DNA from: a virus | Reading direction: 5' to 3' (one strand) | Length of the DNA stretch: 30,441 nt | Virus record (IMG/VR): IMGVR_UViG_3300042484_000193 | Location: 1 to 30,441 of that record | Part shown: positions 8,540-16,167 of the stretch, in pieces | How the letters are laid out: the number at the start of each line of letters is the position of its first letter | How positions within the stretch are numbered: the stretch's first letter is position 1 | Notes under the pieces: model-generated | What the model was told of the DNA's origin: nothing | Seen by the model: the letters and a program-made list of their open reading frames with translations, nothing else | Database searches by the model: none | Translations under genes and position numbers: made by a program

Positions 8540-8574
8540 TTCACTAGTTTACACTACAAATTTTATGATTTCAA

Positions 8575-8907
8575 TTATTTTTGGGCTTTTTTAGCCATTC
8601 TAGCAACTACTTCTTTACTTTGTTCAGGGGGCGGTGTTTCGGCGGGAGTAGGATCTTGCGGCAATCCTTTGAATCTAACTTCTTTACCGCTTATAGGATG
8701 TACCACAGATTTTAGTGGATGCACCTGACTCATAGTATAAATGTCAACTGGGTTTAAATCAATACCGAAGTTTTCAAAATAATTGAGTAATTCATCCATA
8801 GTGAAATTTTTAGTGATTTCACCATTGTGAATTTTTTGTTTAAGATTATCTACCGCTGCTATAATATTTGCTGCAAGATAATCGTTAGTGAATTCATAGA
8901 GGTACAT
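8575..8907 (-). CDS. Conserved-type phage protein, unknown function
   Basis: 110 residues. The N-terminal two-thirds are mostly helical and acidic (NDYLAANIIAAVDNLKQKI, then FTMDELLNYFENFGIDL). A beta-like HPISGKEVRFKG segment follows at about 72-83. The tail is Pro/Glu-rich (PTPAETPPPEQ) and ends in basic KKAQK. It begins 3 bases after the stop of the acidic structural-type gene and is cotranscribed with it. No catalytic motif is visible and I do not recognise a named family. The late-type operon suggests a morphogenesis or particle-associated role. Confidence 0.6.
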   Translation of the reverse strand: MYLYEFTNDYLAANIIAAVDNLKQKIHNGEITKNFTMDELLNYFENFGIDLNPVDIYTMSQVHPLKSVVHPISGKEVRFKGLPQDPTPAETPPPEQSKEVVARMAKKAQK

Positions 8908-8910
8908 TAC

Positions 8911-9624
8911 TTACCTCTTTGCTCTACCAACTCCACCAGTCATTTCTTCTTCTGGTTCTTCTGCTGGAAGTTCAGCAGGAGCAGCGCCGGCAGCAGGACC
9001 TGCTGCAGCCATCATAGCGTCGGCATCTCCTTCAGGAGATTTTACAGCAATGTCAGTCACTGCCATTTCATCGCCGCCTGCATTTGGATCAAATCCTGCA
9101 TCACCACCAGTTATAGCACCCATAGCCTGTTGCAATACTTGCTTGCTTTGGCTTAATGCTTGATTCAATGATGTCAATGCTTCGTTGGCTAGTTGATTAA
9201 ATTGTCCTGATTGTTCTGGACCCATCTCTGATAGTAAACTATCTGTAAGCGCAGGTAATTCTTTGACAAGCATATCGTTTACTTGTTCAATCATTTTTTG
9301 AACACTATCAACCATATCCTGTGCTGCTAAAGTATTTTGAGCATCTTCAACAGCCTTGTTCTCTACAACGATACGTGTATTCTTAAATGATTTATAATGT
9401 TCATTTAAAGCCTGGGCTATGAAAGTCATTTTTAAATAGTTTTCATTAGTTTGTGATTTTACAAAATCTGGCTTTAATTTAGCCTCCTTTAGTGCATTAT
9501 TAACCTTAGTTAAAAAATTAAAGGTTTGACCGCGATCTAATTTAGTAACATCTAAATTAAAATCAAAATTTGACTTTAAAGCCTTTACTGCTGTATTAGC
9601 GTATCCTAATTCATTAAGTTTCAT
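8911..9624 (-). CDS. Acidic helical structural/assembly-type protein
   Basis: 237 residues. Residues 1-180 are predicted strongly helical with long amphipathic stretches (VEDAQNTLAAQDMVDSVQKM about 89-108). The last 55 residues are an Ala/Pro/Glu-rich acidic tail ending in the basic GRAKR. The pattern around AAQDMVDSVQKM recalls a conserved protein in T4-like cyanophages that I associate with particles or prohead assembly, but I cannot give it a gp number. A GATAAATA late box lies 24 bases upstream, making this the first gene of the operon that continues through the Fe-S carrier and nuclease. A scaffold, core or internal head protein is a reasonable guess. Confidence 0.6.
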   Translation of the reverse strand: MKLNELGYANTAVKALKSNFDFNLDVTKLDRGQTFNFLTKVNNALKEAKLKPDFVKSQTNENYLKMTFIAQALNEHYKSFKNTRIVVENKAVEDAQNTLAAQDMVDSVQKMIEQVNDMLVKELPALTDSLLSEMGPEQSGQFNQLANEALTSLNQALSQSKQVLQQAMGAITGGDAGFDPNAGGDEMAVTDIAVKSPEGDADAMMAAAGPAAGAAPAELPAEEPEEEMTGGVGRAKR

Positions 9625-9647
9625 AGTAATATCCCAGTATTATAATA

Positions 9648-9655
9648 TATTTATC
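9648..9655 (-). promoter_or_regulatory. T4-type late promoter octamer (GATAAATA)
   Basis: It is positioned 24 bases ahead of the ATG at 9624 in the only intergenic gap between this operon and the one at 9666-10551. It would drive the acidic protein, the 110-residue protein, the Fe-S carrier, the SGNH-like enzyme and the nuclease. Confidence 0.6.
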
Positions 9656-9665
9656 ATATTAACGA

Positions 9666-10106
9666 TTATTTGTGTTGATTTTCAGCGAACTTCTTGCTCT
9701 GCATATATTTGGATAATCCAGTAAAATCGTTAATTTCTTCAAGCATTTTACGCTTTTTGAGCTTCTGCTCAATAAGTTTTGCTTTATATATGTATTTATT
9801 GCTATTTTTACAACTGGTCATAAGACGGTTATAGTTAGCAATCAACGCATCGGCCGACACTATATCGTTATCTAGTTCATGTACTCTTTTTACTTCTTTA
9901 TATTTGTTTGCTTTATCAAATACGCACCAAGTAACAGCATGTTTTAAACTATAAAAAATAAGGATATTAGAGTCATCATTTTTAGCAAGATGATATTGTC
10001 CGTTTATGGTTGAAATGACATAGTTCCCAAAAAGATTATATGTTCCGTCATTGTCTCGGGAAATAAAAAGATCAGAAATCTTGTTTTTAATATCAATCTT
10101 GTTCAT
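9666..10106 (-). CDS. Conserved-type T4-like protein, unknown function
   Basis: About 146 residues from the preferred ATG at 10106 (MNKIDIKNKISDL). The open frame extends to 10154, but the extra 16 codons overlap the upstream gene and have no better ribosome-binding site. The N-terminal half is a compact beta region (GTYNLFGNYVIS, GQYHLAK, SILIFYSLKHAVTWCVFD). The C-terminal half is basic and helical (YKAKLIEQKLKKRKMLEEI). It has no catalytic signature. It overlaps the 152-residue gene by 14 bases, so translational coupling is likely. I have an impression of similar unnamed proteins in T4-like cyanophages. Confidence 0.65.
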   Translation of the reverse strand: MNKIDIKNKISDLFISRDNDGTYNLFGNYVISTINGQYHLAKNDDSNILIFYSLKHAVTWCVFDKANKYKEVKRVHELDNDIVSADALIANYNRLMTSCKNSNKYIYKAKLIEQKLKKRKMLEEINDFTGLSKYMQSKKFAENQHK

Positions 10107-10551
10107 TACTATATTTAACAAAATAAATGTTTCTTTTTTCATTTGTTGTGTCAAGCATAAGTTCCAAACTCTTTAATTGGTTTTTTGTGTTGACCATAGG
10201 AACTCCCTGACAGTCATTGTACAGAGCACCTAGTGTGTTATCCCCGTCGTCAAAAACAGAGGAATTTTGAACTTCAAAATCAAAACTCCATACATAAGTT
10301 AATCCTTTGTTATACTGTGTTCCAAAATTATGTGTATCTGACAAGTTCAAAGACTGTGCTAGGGGTATTGTAGAATTATCAGGTTGAGATCGTAAAGATA
10401 TCACTTGTAATAGCGTGTCTAAATTGCATTGTGACGCACGTTGATCAGACCATAGATTAAAATCTGTTACATCATCAGCGGGTCTGGCTCTATTCAATAT
10501 ACCTGTTTTAGTTATATCAAACAATGTGTAACATGCGATTCTATGAGACAT
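10093..10551 (-). CDS. Conserved-type T4-like protein, possibly structural
   Basis: 152 residues. Notable segments are YTLFDITKTG (8-17), the Trp/Gln/Arg-rich LWSDQRASQCN (33-43), VISLRSQPDN (50-59), YVWSFDFEVQ (85-94) and LGALYNDCQGVPMV (about 107-120). Two of these segments read like a conserved protein of marine T4-like phages of unknown role. No membrane segment or enzyme motif is visible. It lies directly after a terminator hairpin, with a TATAAATA-like box (TGTAAATA) only about 5 bases before its ATG. No Shine-Dalgarno is present. Confidence 0.65.
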   Translation of the reverse strand: MSHRIACYTLFDITKTGILNRARPADDVTDFNLWSDQRASQCNLDTLLQVISLRSQPDNSTIPLAQSLNLSDTHNFGTQYNKGLTYVWSFDFEVQNSSVFDDGDNTLGALYNDCQGVPMVNTKNQLKSLELMLDTTNEKRNIYFVKYSNEQD

Positions 10552-10555
10552 GCCG

Positions 10556-10563
10556 TATTTACA
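10556..10563 (-). promoter_or_regulatory. Possible late promoter octamer (TGTAAATA)
   Basis: One mismatch from TATAAATA. It sits between the terminator hairpin at 10569-10598 and the start codon at 10551, so transcription from it would give a nearly leaderless mRNA. Confidence 0.4.
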
Positions 10564-10568
10564 GCCAC

Positions 10569-10598
10569 AAAAAAGCCCGAGAATTTTACTTCTCGGGC
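10569..10598 (-). terminator. Rho-independent terminator
   Basis: A perfect 9-bp stem (GCCCGAGAA with TTCTCGGGC) has the 6-base loop GTAAAA when read on the minus strand. Six T residues follow on that strand. It ends transcription of the small virion-type gene at 10626-10997. Confidence 0.88.
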
Positions 10599-10625
10599 CT
10601 TGTTCTGCTTACTAAAAACTAACTA

Positions 10626-10997
10626 TTAGTTAGTGAAAGTTGCTGTTGCTGAAGCAGCTACGTTTGCTGATGTCCAAGCATTTGCTAATGCTGCATCAAG
10701 TGATGCAACAGTCCATGCGCCTGTTGGATATACTGCGATTGCTAGAGTATCATCAGTAGCATTTGTATATTCATAGATATGAATAGTTGCTAACTGTTGA
10801 ATAGTCTGGAATGTAGCTTGAATGTTGTCAGCGATCTGTGAGCCATTGCCTGTTAGAGTGAAAAAGTCTAACTTTGGGCCTTGTGGCTGAACTGTTACTG
10901 CTGAAGTTACAGCGTTTACACCAGTGTTAGTATAATCTGGTGCGTCTAACCATAATACTTGTTTAAAGTCACCATTGACTCTTGTGAATTGTGCCAT
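10626..10997 (-). CDS. Small virion-type protein
   Basis: 123 residues, starting MAQFTRVNGDFKQVLWLDAP, with GPKLDFFTLTG (about 40-50), QQLATIHIYEYTNATDDTLA (about 67-86) and a Thr/Ala-rich end. The composition is like the neighbouring structural proteins. The whole pattern matches, to my recollection, an abundant conserved protein of T4-like cyanophages whose exact place in the virion is not known to me. It has a good Shine-Dalgarno (GGAG, about 10 bases upstream), its own CATAAATA late box and its own terminator, so it is a single-gene transcription unit. That layout is typical of a highly expressed late protein. Confidence 0.7.
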   Translation of the reverse strand: MAQFTRVNGDFKQVLWLDAPDYTNTGVNAVTSAVTVQPQGPKLDFFTLTGNGSQIADNIQATFQTIQQLATIHIYEYTNATDDTLAIAVYPTGAWTVASLDAALANAWTSANVAASATATFTN

Positions 10998-11044
10998 TTT
11001 CTAAATCTCCATGTTATTTTGAACCTTCATGAGGCTCATACTAT

Positions 11045-11052
11045 TATTTATG
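11045..11052 (-). promoter_or_regulatory. T4-type late promoter octamer (CATAAATA)
   Basis: Seven of eight matches to TATAAATA, 47 bases upstream of the ATG at 10997. With the downstream terminator it defines a monocistronic late unit. Confidence 0.65.
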
Positions 11053-11074
11053 CCTGTGGCAAAAAAACACGGTG

Positions 11075-12235
11075 TTAGAGATTGTCTTTACGCATCAATC
11101 TAGGCATTAGATTGAAACTATTTTTAAAGATTAAAAAAGCGATATTTTCAAGGTCTTTAGTAACCTGACCTTTGTTTTTTGATGTTACGCTATTGTTTAA
11201 ATTATCTAATATATTTTGTATTTGAAGTTTAACAGCAGGCGGAATATCATTAGATTCTACATGTTTTTTTATCAAACTGTTATAAAGATAATCCCCAAGC
11301 GTCGGTAATCCGGTTGATTCTAATAACTGCGTATATTTTTTCTGTAGTCTGTTATAATTGATTGTCTCTACTAAAGCAGACATATAGGATTCATTTAAAT
11401 ACTCTGCTAAAGTACCCTCTGCCTTATGGGTGTCGCTATACCAACCGTCTTTAGTATGTGTATACGTCACACCATTTACTGTTGCTTTGACAGGAAAAGA
11501 CTCATCTAACGGGACCTTGTTTAATAAATCGCTAGTATTTTTATCAGCAGGTCTACCCTTTGCATTTACCCATCTACCGTCTACCTTGTAATATTTCACT
11601 CCTCCAAACGTGACAGGTTCTGATACCCGGGGCATTGTTTGTTGAGGGGAGGGAGTTACTGACTTAGGAGCAGGAGTTTGCCTTCTTCTTTGTAGTGCAG
11701 GTTTGTCAAATTGTCTCCAGTCGCTCCCATAATCTTGCGCTCCTAGAGTGCTGGCTTGGGGTACTACTCCTGGTTCAGGGGGAGTATCTAAAGGTAAATT
11801 CATCTGACTTCGTATTTGCGGGGCAGGAGGAGGCGGCAAGTCTGGCTGTTGATTAGCGATAGCCGCCAACTCATCTCTATAAGCCTCAAGCCAATCTTTT
11901 GTATTATTCCAAGTTCTTGAACCTTTAAAATCTGACGGATAAGAAATTGTCCTACTTCCTGATGGTCTTTGGGATATGGCTAAGTCAGGCCCTAAAGGGC
12001 TGGGAGTATCTAATGTGAACTTTTCTCTTTCAATACCGTAATCAATTAGATCAGCGATATCGTTTATAAAGTTTTTTCTAAAAATCTCGTATGCACGTTG
12101 TTGTTCTGGGCTAAAGCCAGTTTTTTGTCTAGCAGCATAGTTGCCTAAAGGATTTTTAACATTTTTAGCAAAATCATAAGCACCGCTAAGTGCATCTATT
12201 ATATTGCCTGCGTTTTCACTTAACTTCTTTGTCAT
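11075..12235 (-). CDS. Modular phage protein with Pro-rich linker, unknown function
   Basis: 386 residues. The N-terminal about 130 residues are helical (SPEQQRAYEIFRKNFINDIA). Residues about 130-205 are a Pro/Gln/Arg-rich disordered linker. Two short beta repeats follow: VTFGGVKYYKVDGRWVNAKG (about 208-227) and VNGVTYTHTKDGWYSDTHKA (about 252-271), both of the form VxGVxYxxxxDGWxxxxxxx. The rest is helical and basic. The duplicated Trp module looks like a small SH3- or WW-like binding motif. No catalytic motif is visible. The gene overlaps the 84-residue gene upstream by 20 bases. A morphogenesis or virion role is inferred from the late-type unit. Confidence 0.65.
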   Translation of the reverse strand: MTKKLSENAGNIIDALSGAYDFAKNVKNPLGNYAARQKTGFSPEQQRAYEIFRKNFINDIADLIDYGIEREKFTLDTPSPLGPDLAISQRPSGSRTISYPSDFKGSRTWNNTKDWLEAYRDELAAIANQQPDLPPPPAPQIRSQMNLPLDTPPEPGVVPQASTLGAQDYGSDWRQFDKPALQRRRQTPAPKSVTPSPQQTMPRVSEPVTFGGVKYYKVDGRWVNAKGRPADKNTSDLLNKVPLDESFPVKATVNGVTYTHTKDGWYSDTHKAEGTLAEYLNESYMSALVETINYNRLQKKYTQLLESTGLPTLGDYLYNSLIKKHVESNDIPPAVKLQIQNILDNLNNSVTSKNKGQVTKDLENIAFLIFKNSFNLMPRLMRKDNL

Positions 12236-12470
12236 CCTTCTTTCTAATAGATTTGGAAAATCTATTAGGCTCCCTGTTTTTTATAGCACTTAAAAGTTTC
12301 TTTTCCAGTATTTCGGCTTTGTCTGTGCTATAGTTTTTATTAATTAATTCTATTAAATTAATAGCACTTGTTATGACATTATTGGCACGGTTTTCAATAA
12401 CATGTCTCATGTCACGATTTTGACCAATGGCCTCTAACTCTTCTAAGAGACTTTTAGTTTGCTTTTGCAT
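12216..12470 (-). CDS. Small helical protein, T4-like conserved type
   Basis: 84 residues, almost entirely helical and basic at the end (KKDDKEVK). It starts MQKQTKSLLEELEAIG and contains IENRANNVITSAINLIELI (about 25-43). This start pattern is familiar from marine T4-like phages as an unnamed conserved protein. Its ATG lies only 5 bases after a GATAAATA late box, with no room for a Shine-Dalgarno. Its 3' end overlaps the 386-residue gene, implying translational coupling. The function is not known. Confidence 0.6.
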   Translation of the reverse strand: MQKQTKSLLEELEAIGQNRDMRHVIENRANNVITSAINLIELINKNYSTDKAEILEKKLLSAIKNREPNRFSKSIRKKDDKEVK

Positions 12471-12475
12471 ATAGA

Positions 12476-12483
12476 TATTTATC
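12476..12483 (-). promoter_or_regulatory. Late promoter octamer abutting a start codon (GATAAATA)
   Basis: The octamer ends 5 bases before the ATG at 12470. If used, transcription would begin at or near the start codon, giving a leaderless message for the 84-residue gene. Confidence 0.5.
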
Positions 12484-12496
12484 TATTTTAGGGAGT

Positions 12497-13903
12497 TTAT
12501 TTCTTTAATGACGCTATCAAACTTTTCAATTTTACGCTTTGGACATCAACATTTTTGCTTGTTTGTTCGGGTTCTACAGTCCTAGAGACTATCTCATTTA
12601 CGGACCCAATTTGACTGGTCGTCTTGATTTGACTCATAATTTGGCTAGGGCTAGGGCTAGGTTCCTTTTGATATGATTCTCCGTCGTCTGTGATACGTAG
12701 AGTATCCCCGTTGTATTTCAATTCAATTTTCTGTCCTACTCCTGAACTGCTGCGAGTTTTCATAAGTTGTATCTGATATCTTCCGCTTTCACGTATAGAA
12801 CGCGATGTAAAGATTCCGAACACATTATCAGCAGTATTGATCTTACTGATTCCGCCTGCGATATGACTATGATCAAACTCAATTTCATCCACCGCGCTAC
12901 GATTCAACTGACTTGCTGTGACGAACAATACGTTCAGTTCCTTAGCAAGGTTACGTAATTCTTCTGATACATACTTGTCCTTGACGAACAAATCGCTAGG
13001 ACTTACTTTTGCGGTCACAGGCATAATAAGATCAAGATAGTCAACACACATGAAGTCAACGCGCATTCCTGTCTGTACTTGCAGCTCTTTTACATACGCT
13101 CTGATGTCATTGACATTGCTTTGCGCCGGCATATACTTGACACGTAATTGACCTGCCTTCTTTGAGATCATCTTGACTTTCATCTCAACATTATCAAGAT
13201 CCTTGAAAATTTCTCTTGTGCTAGTATCAGTCATCATGCTATCCAATCGCATACTACACAAGCCTTCACTCAATTCAAGAGTGACATAGACACCATTGAG
13301 TCCATTCTGTACCCAGTTGACCGCAAGATTCTGCATGATCAAACTCTTACCTGATCCGCTACCACCTGCAAAGATTTGTAGTTCGCCGCGATTGAATCCA
13401 CCATATAGTTTCTGATCAAGTGTTGGCCAGCCTGTGCTGTTTTGTCCATTGTTTGATTTCAATGCCATGAGTCTTGCTCTAGGATCAGCAAAGTAATCTG
13501 TGCCCATATCCTTCTGTAGAGAAATCTGAACAGCATCTTTGATCAGTTTCTCCACAGGTCCATACTCGCCCTTCTCAAGATGATCAGCACTCTTAAGAAT
13601 AGCCCTCTCAAGTTCTTGTCGTTTAGTGAATGATTCAAATTCTTCTAGGAACCAATCATAATGTCCTTCATCAAGTTCTTCTAGTTTATCAATAGTGACA
13701 TCAGTTGTAGCCTTGATCTGTATTGGTTCCGGGATAACATTATATTTTTTCGTATGGTCAATGATGAATTCTGCGACTGGTCGCAATCTTCTATCAAAAT
13801 TTTCACTATTCATAATATTCATGACGCGGGTATAAAGTTCAGCGTTTGTGACCATCATTCGCAAGAATAGTGTTTGTACATCAATGTTGTAGTCGTTTAT
13901 CAA
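12497..13903 (-). CDS. 41: Replicative DNA helicase gp41 (DnaB-type)
   Basis: 468 residues, close to the 475 of T4 gp41. The N-terminal domain is helical (about 1-130). The RecA-like motor carries Walker A AGGSGSGKS (179-187), a Walker B strand MCVDYLDL (285-292) and the nucleotide-sensing Q332 in TASQLNR. GGIS (about 348) and the MKTRSS segment further on match the DNA-binding and arginine-finger end of DnaB-family helicases. It forms the hexameric 5'-3' fork helicase and couples to primase gp61, whose gene overlaps it by 23 bases upstream. The last about 75 residues are a flexible Ser/Pro/Gln-rich tail containing a short (PS) repeat, longer and looser than usual. Confidence 0.93.
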   Translation of the reverse strand: MINDYNIDVQTLFLRMMVTNAELYTRVMNIMNSENFDRRLRPVAEFIIDHTKKYNVIPEPIQIKATTDVTIDKLEELDEGHYDWFLEEFESFTKRQELERAILKSADHLEKGEYGPVEKLIKDAVQISLQKDMGTDYFADPRARLMALKSNNGQNSTGWPTLDQKLYGGFNRGELQIFAGGSGSGKSLIMQNLAVNWVQNGLNGVYVTLELSEGLCSMRLDSMMTDTSTREIFKDLDNVEMKVKMISKKAGQLRVKYMPAQSNVNDIRAYVKELQVQTGMRVDFMCVDYLDLIMPVTAKVSPSDLFVKDKYVSEELRNLAKELNVLFVTASQLNRSAVDEIEFDHSHIAGGISKINTADNVFGIFTSRSIRESGRYQIQLMKTRSSSGVGQKIELKYNGDTLRITDDGESYQKEPSPSPSQIMSQIKTTSQIGSVNEIVSRTVEPEQTSKNVDVQSVKLKSLIASLKK

Positions 13904-14858
13904 GTTGTTTCCTCTTTACTTCTATCTTGATCTTGCTGTTTGTTGCTGACTGCAAGATACTTAGCAATGTTGCTAGTTTACCATATTTTACTAGACTATC
14001 ATTCACGTCCTTAATATCATCTTCCCAATTTGGTATGCTCACATAAAAACCCAAATCAAGCGCCCTATCGCATATTTGTAAACCTGTTTTGTCTTGATCC
14101 GGCACAACAATAATTTTTCTGTTTAGATTTTTTAAGATTTCTGCTTGTTCGTCGCTTATAGTATTGTGTGTTAATGCACAGCCATTTATGCTTAATGCAT
14201 CAAATATACCTTCTGTAACTATACAAACTTGATAATCTGGCTTCTGTAAATCATAACCAAATACATAGCCCTGTTGTTGCTCGTTAATAAATTTCGGTGT
14301 ACGATCATCTAAGTACCTACTAGTATGTCCTACTATTTTATTTTCATATGTGTAGGGAATGATGATGCGATTTGATTGTCGTCCTTCCAAATCAGGTGTA
14401 CACATGAAAGGATAATCAGATATACGAATTTTGCGTTTGTTTAAATATGAAACATAAATTTGATGCTTAGGATTATTTTCATCAATAAGTTCAGCATCAG
14501 GTAATGTCATTTCTTTAAATTTTACCTTTTTCTTTTCGCGTTTCACACGCACAAAATCTAGTAAGTCTTTGTGTTGTAAACTCTCGAGGCTATACTTATT
14601 GATGTCATCTTTGTCAATTCCGCAATAAGACAACAATTGTCTAGTGTTTCTTGTTAGTGTGCGTCCTAAAGTGAATGTACATTTGAATCCACAATTAAAA
14701 CAATGATAACTCCAGTTATCTCCATCAAACTTTATACCGCCGCGACTGCGACGATCGGCTTTATGACCACGATAATGGCAACAGATAGCATTGAAACTAT
14801 GCCAGCCGCTTTGCGTAAGTTTTTTCTTGCCTGGAACTACTTGAAGAATATCAAACAC
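13881..14858 (-). CDS. 61: DNA primase gp61 (DnaG-type)
   Basis: 325 residues. The N-terminal zinc-binding region has C26/C27-H28 and C53-x2-C56 flanking RRSRGGIKFDGDNWSYHCF. The TOPRIM core carries TEGIFDAL (215-222, catalytic Glu216), PDQDKTG (253-259, metal-binding Asp254/Asp256) and the acidic DDIKDVND (280-287). It makes the short RNA primers for lagging-strand synthesis together with gp41, the next gene. The start is a GTG at 14858. No ATG lies upstream of the zinc ligands and the length matches the T4 protein (342). A TATAAT box lies 6 bases before the start, so the message may be leaderless. Confidence 0.92.
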   Translation of the reverse strand: MFDILQVVPGKKKLTQSGWHSFNAICCHYRGHKADRRSRGGIKFDGDNWSYHCFNCGFKCTFTLGRTLTRNTRQLLSYCGIDKDDINKYSLESLQHKDLLDFVRVKREKKKVKFKEMTLPDAELIDENNPKHQIYVSYLNKRKIRISDYPFMCTPDLEGRQSNRIIIPYTYENKIVGHTSRYLDDRTPKFINEQQQGYVFGYDLQKPDYQVCIVTEGIFDALSINGCALTHNTISDEQAEILKNLNRKIIVVPDQDKTGLQICDRALDLGFYVSIPNWEDDIKDVNDSLVKYGKLATLLSILQSATNSKIKIEVKRKQLDKRLQH

Positions 14859-14892
14859 TCAGTAATTATAACAGAGTGTTGTGTAAAAACAA
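14854..14892 (-). promoter_or_regulatory. Possible sigma-70 promoter and inverted repeat for primase-helicase operon
   Basis: Minus-strand TTGTTT (14887-14892), a 16-bp spacer and TATAAT (14865-14870) form a -35 weak, -10 perfect promoter. A 7-bp inverted repeat (AACACTC with GAGTGTT, 14854-14880) encloses the -10 box and reaches into the GTG start. It could be an operator or an RNA hairpin. Confidence 0.45.
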
Positions 14893-14906
14893 ATAGTATT
14901 GGTATC

Positions 14907-15710
14907 TTACCTTGCCAAAATATTAGTTACTACACCAGCGTTGCTTGTGAATACCATACGAACGAATGGATGAAAACCTGTGATGGTATAACCTTGTGTT
15001 GCTGATACATTATCATACTCTTCAGTCTCAATAATAGGATACCAATCTGTGAGTTGTTGGTTACAAGTGCCTTCAATTGTTATGTATCCATTATACTCTT
15101 CTAACTTAGTTTGTATAGTAAGTATAGGATTGTCCTGCGTATTGATAGTTGAACTATAATAAATGTTAGCATTTGGTAAAGGACTATTTGCGTTTACGTT
15201 AGGATTCAGATTAGGGAAGGGCTGTCCTGTAGGTATAGTAACTGCTTGGCTAGGAACAAAACTAGGTAATACGCTATTCAACACATTCATGTCGCCCCTT
15301 GCTCCTGCAGCAGGGTCTACGAATACCGGAAAGTTAAATTGTCCATCTGGAATTTCTAGACTATAATGTGCTAATTGGGCTGGTATATCTTCAATTTCTG
15401 CTGCATTAAGATATAAGTATGCAAGACCAGTTAGTGGAAGTTCTAGTGTCAACGCCTTGTTGATAAGAACCTCAGTACCGTCATTATTGATAAGTCTAAA
15501 TGTGATTTCTTTACCAGTAATATCCACTGGTTTTTGTTCCTGATTAAGGAACTTAAACTGTATCTTGTTATCTACACCCTTATGTAGATTAAGTGTTTTA
15601 GCGTAGTTTGGCATATAGGCCCTCGGACTGTTTCCAGATAATAAAACAACTATCTGTCTTTGTACATACAAGAAAACTGCTGTTGAATATCCTACGTTTG
15701 TAACTGTCAC
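14907..15710 (-). CDS. Virion-type protein with Ig-like N-terminal domain
   Basis: 267 residues. Residues about 35-125 (KGVDNKIQFKFLNQEQKPVDI, ITFRLINNDG, ALTLELPLTGLAYLYL, AHYSLEIPDG) have the strand pattern of the immunoglobulin-like domain found at the front of phage baseplate upper proteins and similar virion proteins. A Pro/Asn-rich linker follows (about 150-185), then a beta-rich C-terminal domain (GYITIEGTCN, GFHPFVRMVF). The GTG start at 15710 is chosen because GAGGAG lies 8 bases upstream. An AATAAATA late-like box lies just beyond it. A baseplate or neck-associated role is inferred. It stands apart from the other structural genes, directly after the primase operon. Confidence 0.65.
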   Translation of the reverse strand: MTVTNVGYSTAVFLYVQRQIVVLLSGNSPRAYMPNYAKTLNLHKGVDNKIQFKFLNQEQKPVDITGKEITFRLINNDGTEVLINKALTLELPLTGLAYLYLNAAEIEDIPAQLAHYSLEIPDGQFNFPVFVDPAAGARGDMNVLNSVLPSFVPSQAVTIPTGQPFPNLNPNVNANSPLPNANIYYSSTINTQDNPILTIQTKLEEYNGYITIEGTCNQQLTDWYPIIETEEYDNVSATQGYTITGFHPFVRMVFTSNAGVVTNILAR

Positions 15711-15728
15711 AGATGTTGCTCCTCATAG

Positions 15729-15736
15729 TATTTATT
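15729..15736 (-). promoter_or_regulatory. Late promoter octamer (AATAAATA), minus strand
   Basis: One of two back-to-back late-type boxes in the gap at 15711-15786. This one points at the GTG at 15710, 18 bases away, with the GAGGAG ribosome-binding site in between. Confidence 0.55.
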
Positions 15737-15771
15737 TGTATAAAATTAAAATATTTTTTAGGCTACCCGAA

Positions 15772-15779
15772 TATAAATA
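15772..15779 (+). promoter_or_regulatory. T4-type late promoter, perfect TATAAATA, plus strand
   Basis: An exact consensus match ending 7 bases before the ATG at 15787. It explains how the lone plus-strand gene inside a minus-strand genome region is expressed, and it predicts a nearly leaderless mRNA. Confidence 0.6.
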
Positions 15780-15786
15780 AATTTTA

Positions 15787-16167
15787 ATGATCGCTAATGA
15801 TTTTCTAAAAAAATTGAGTGAAAACCACCCCTTTATCACCATAGTTTCCTTCGCAAATCAGGATTATGTGGGAATTATTCAGAACAGGGATGAGCAATGC
15901 ACTTCACTATATGATTACGGTTCAATAGTAAGCCAGTCAACTAAAGAACTTTTTTTAAAGTTAGGGGATATTTGGTGGTGGGAAAGTAATCGCCAGATAC
16001 CCATAAACATCTTTCTTAAAGAAGATTGGGATCCTTTTAGACCATATTTAAAAACTTTTAGCAATAAGAACCTTACTATAGTACATGGTCCTATAGTGTG
16101 CTTGGCAGAACTTAATAAAAAGCGAACAAAGCGTAAAAGTATTACGCTCGTAAAACGCCTATCTTGA
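15787..16167 (+). CDS. Lone plus-strand phage protein, unknown function
   Basis: 126 residues. A compact protein with FITIVSFANQDYVGIIQNRD (16-35), LYDYGSIV (41-48), LGDIWWWESNRQIPINIF (58-75) and FRPYLKTFSNKNLTIVHGP (about 84-102), ending in a basic KKRTKRKS tail. I have an impression of similar unnamed proteins in T4-like cyanophages, and know no function for it. It overlaps the 3' end of the peptide deformylase gene by 9 bases in convergent orientation. It has its own perfect late box but no Shine-Dalgarno. Confidence 0.7.
   Translation: MIANDFLKKLSENHPFITIVSFANQDYVGIIQNRDEQCTSLYDYGSIVSQSTKELFLKLGDIWWWESNRQIPINIFLKEDWDPFRPYLKTFSNKNLTIVHGPIVCLAELNKKRTKRKSITLVKRLS

Noticed and set aside
12645-12662. 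Triple GGCTAG hexamer as a binding site
   Set aside because: It encodes the (PS)n linker in the tail of gp41 and is explained by codon repetition; no promoter lies nearby.
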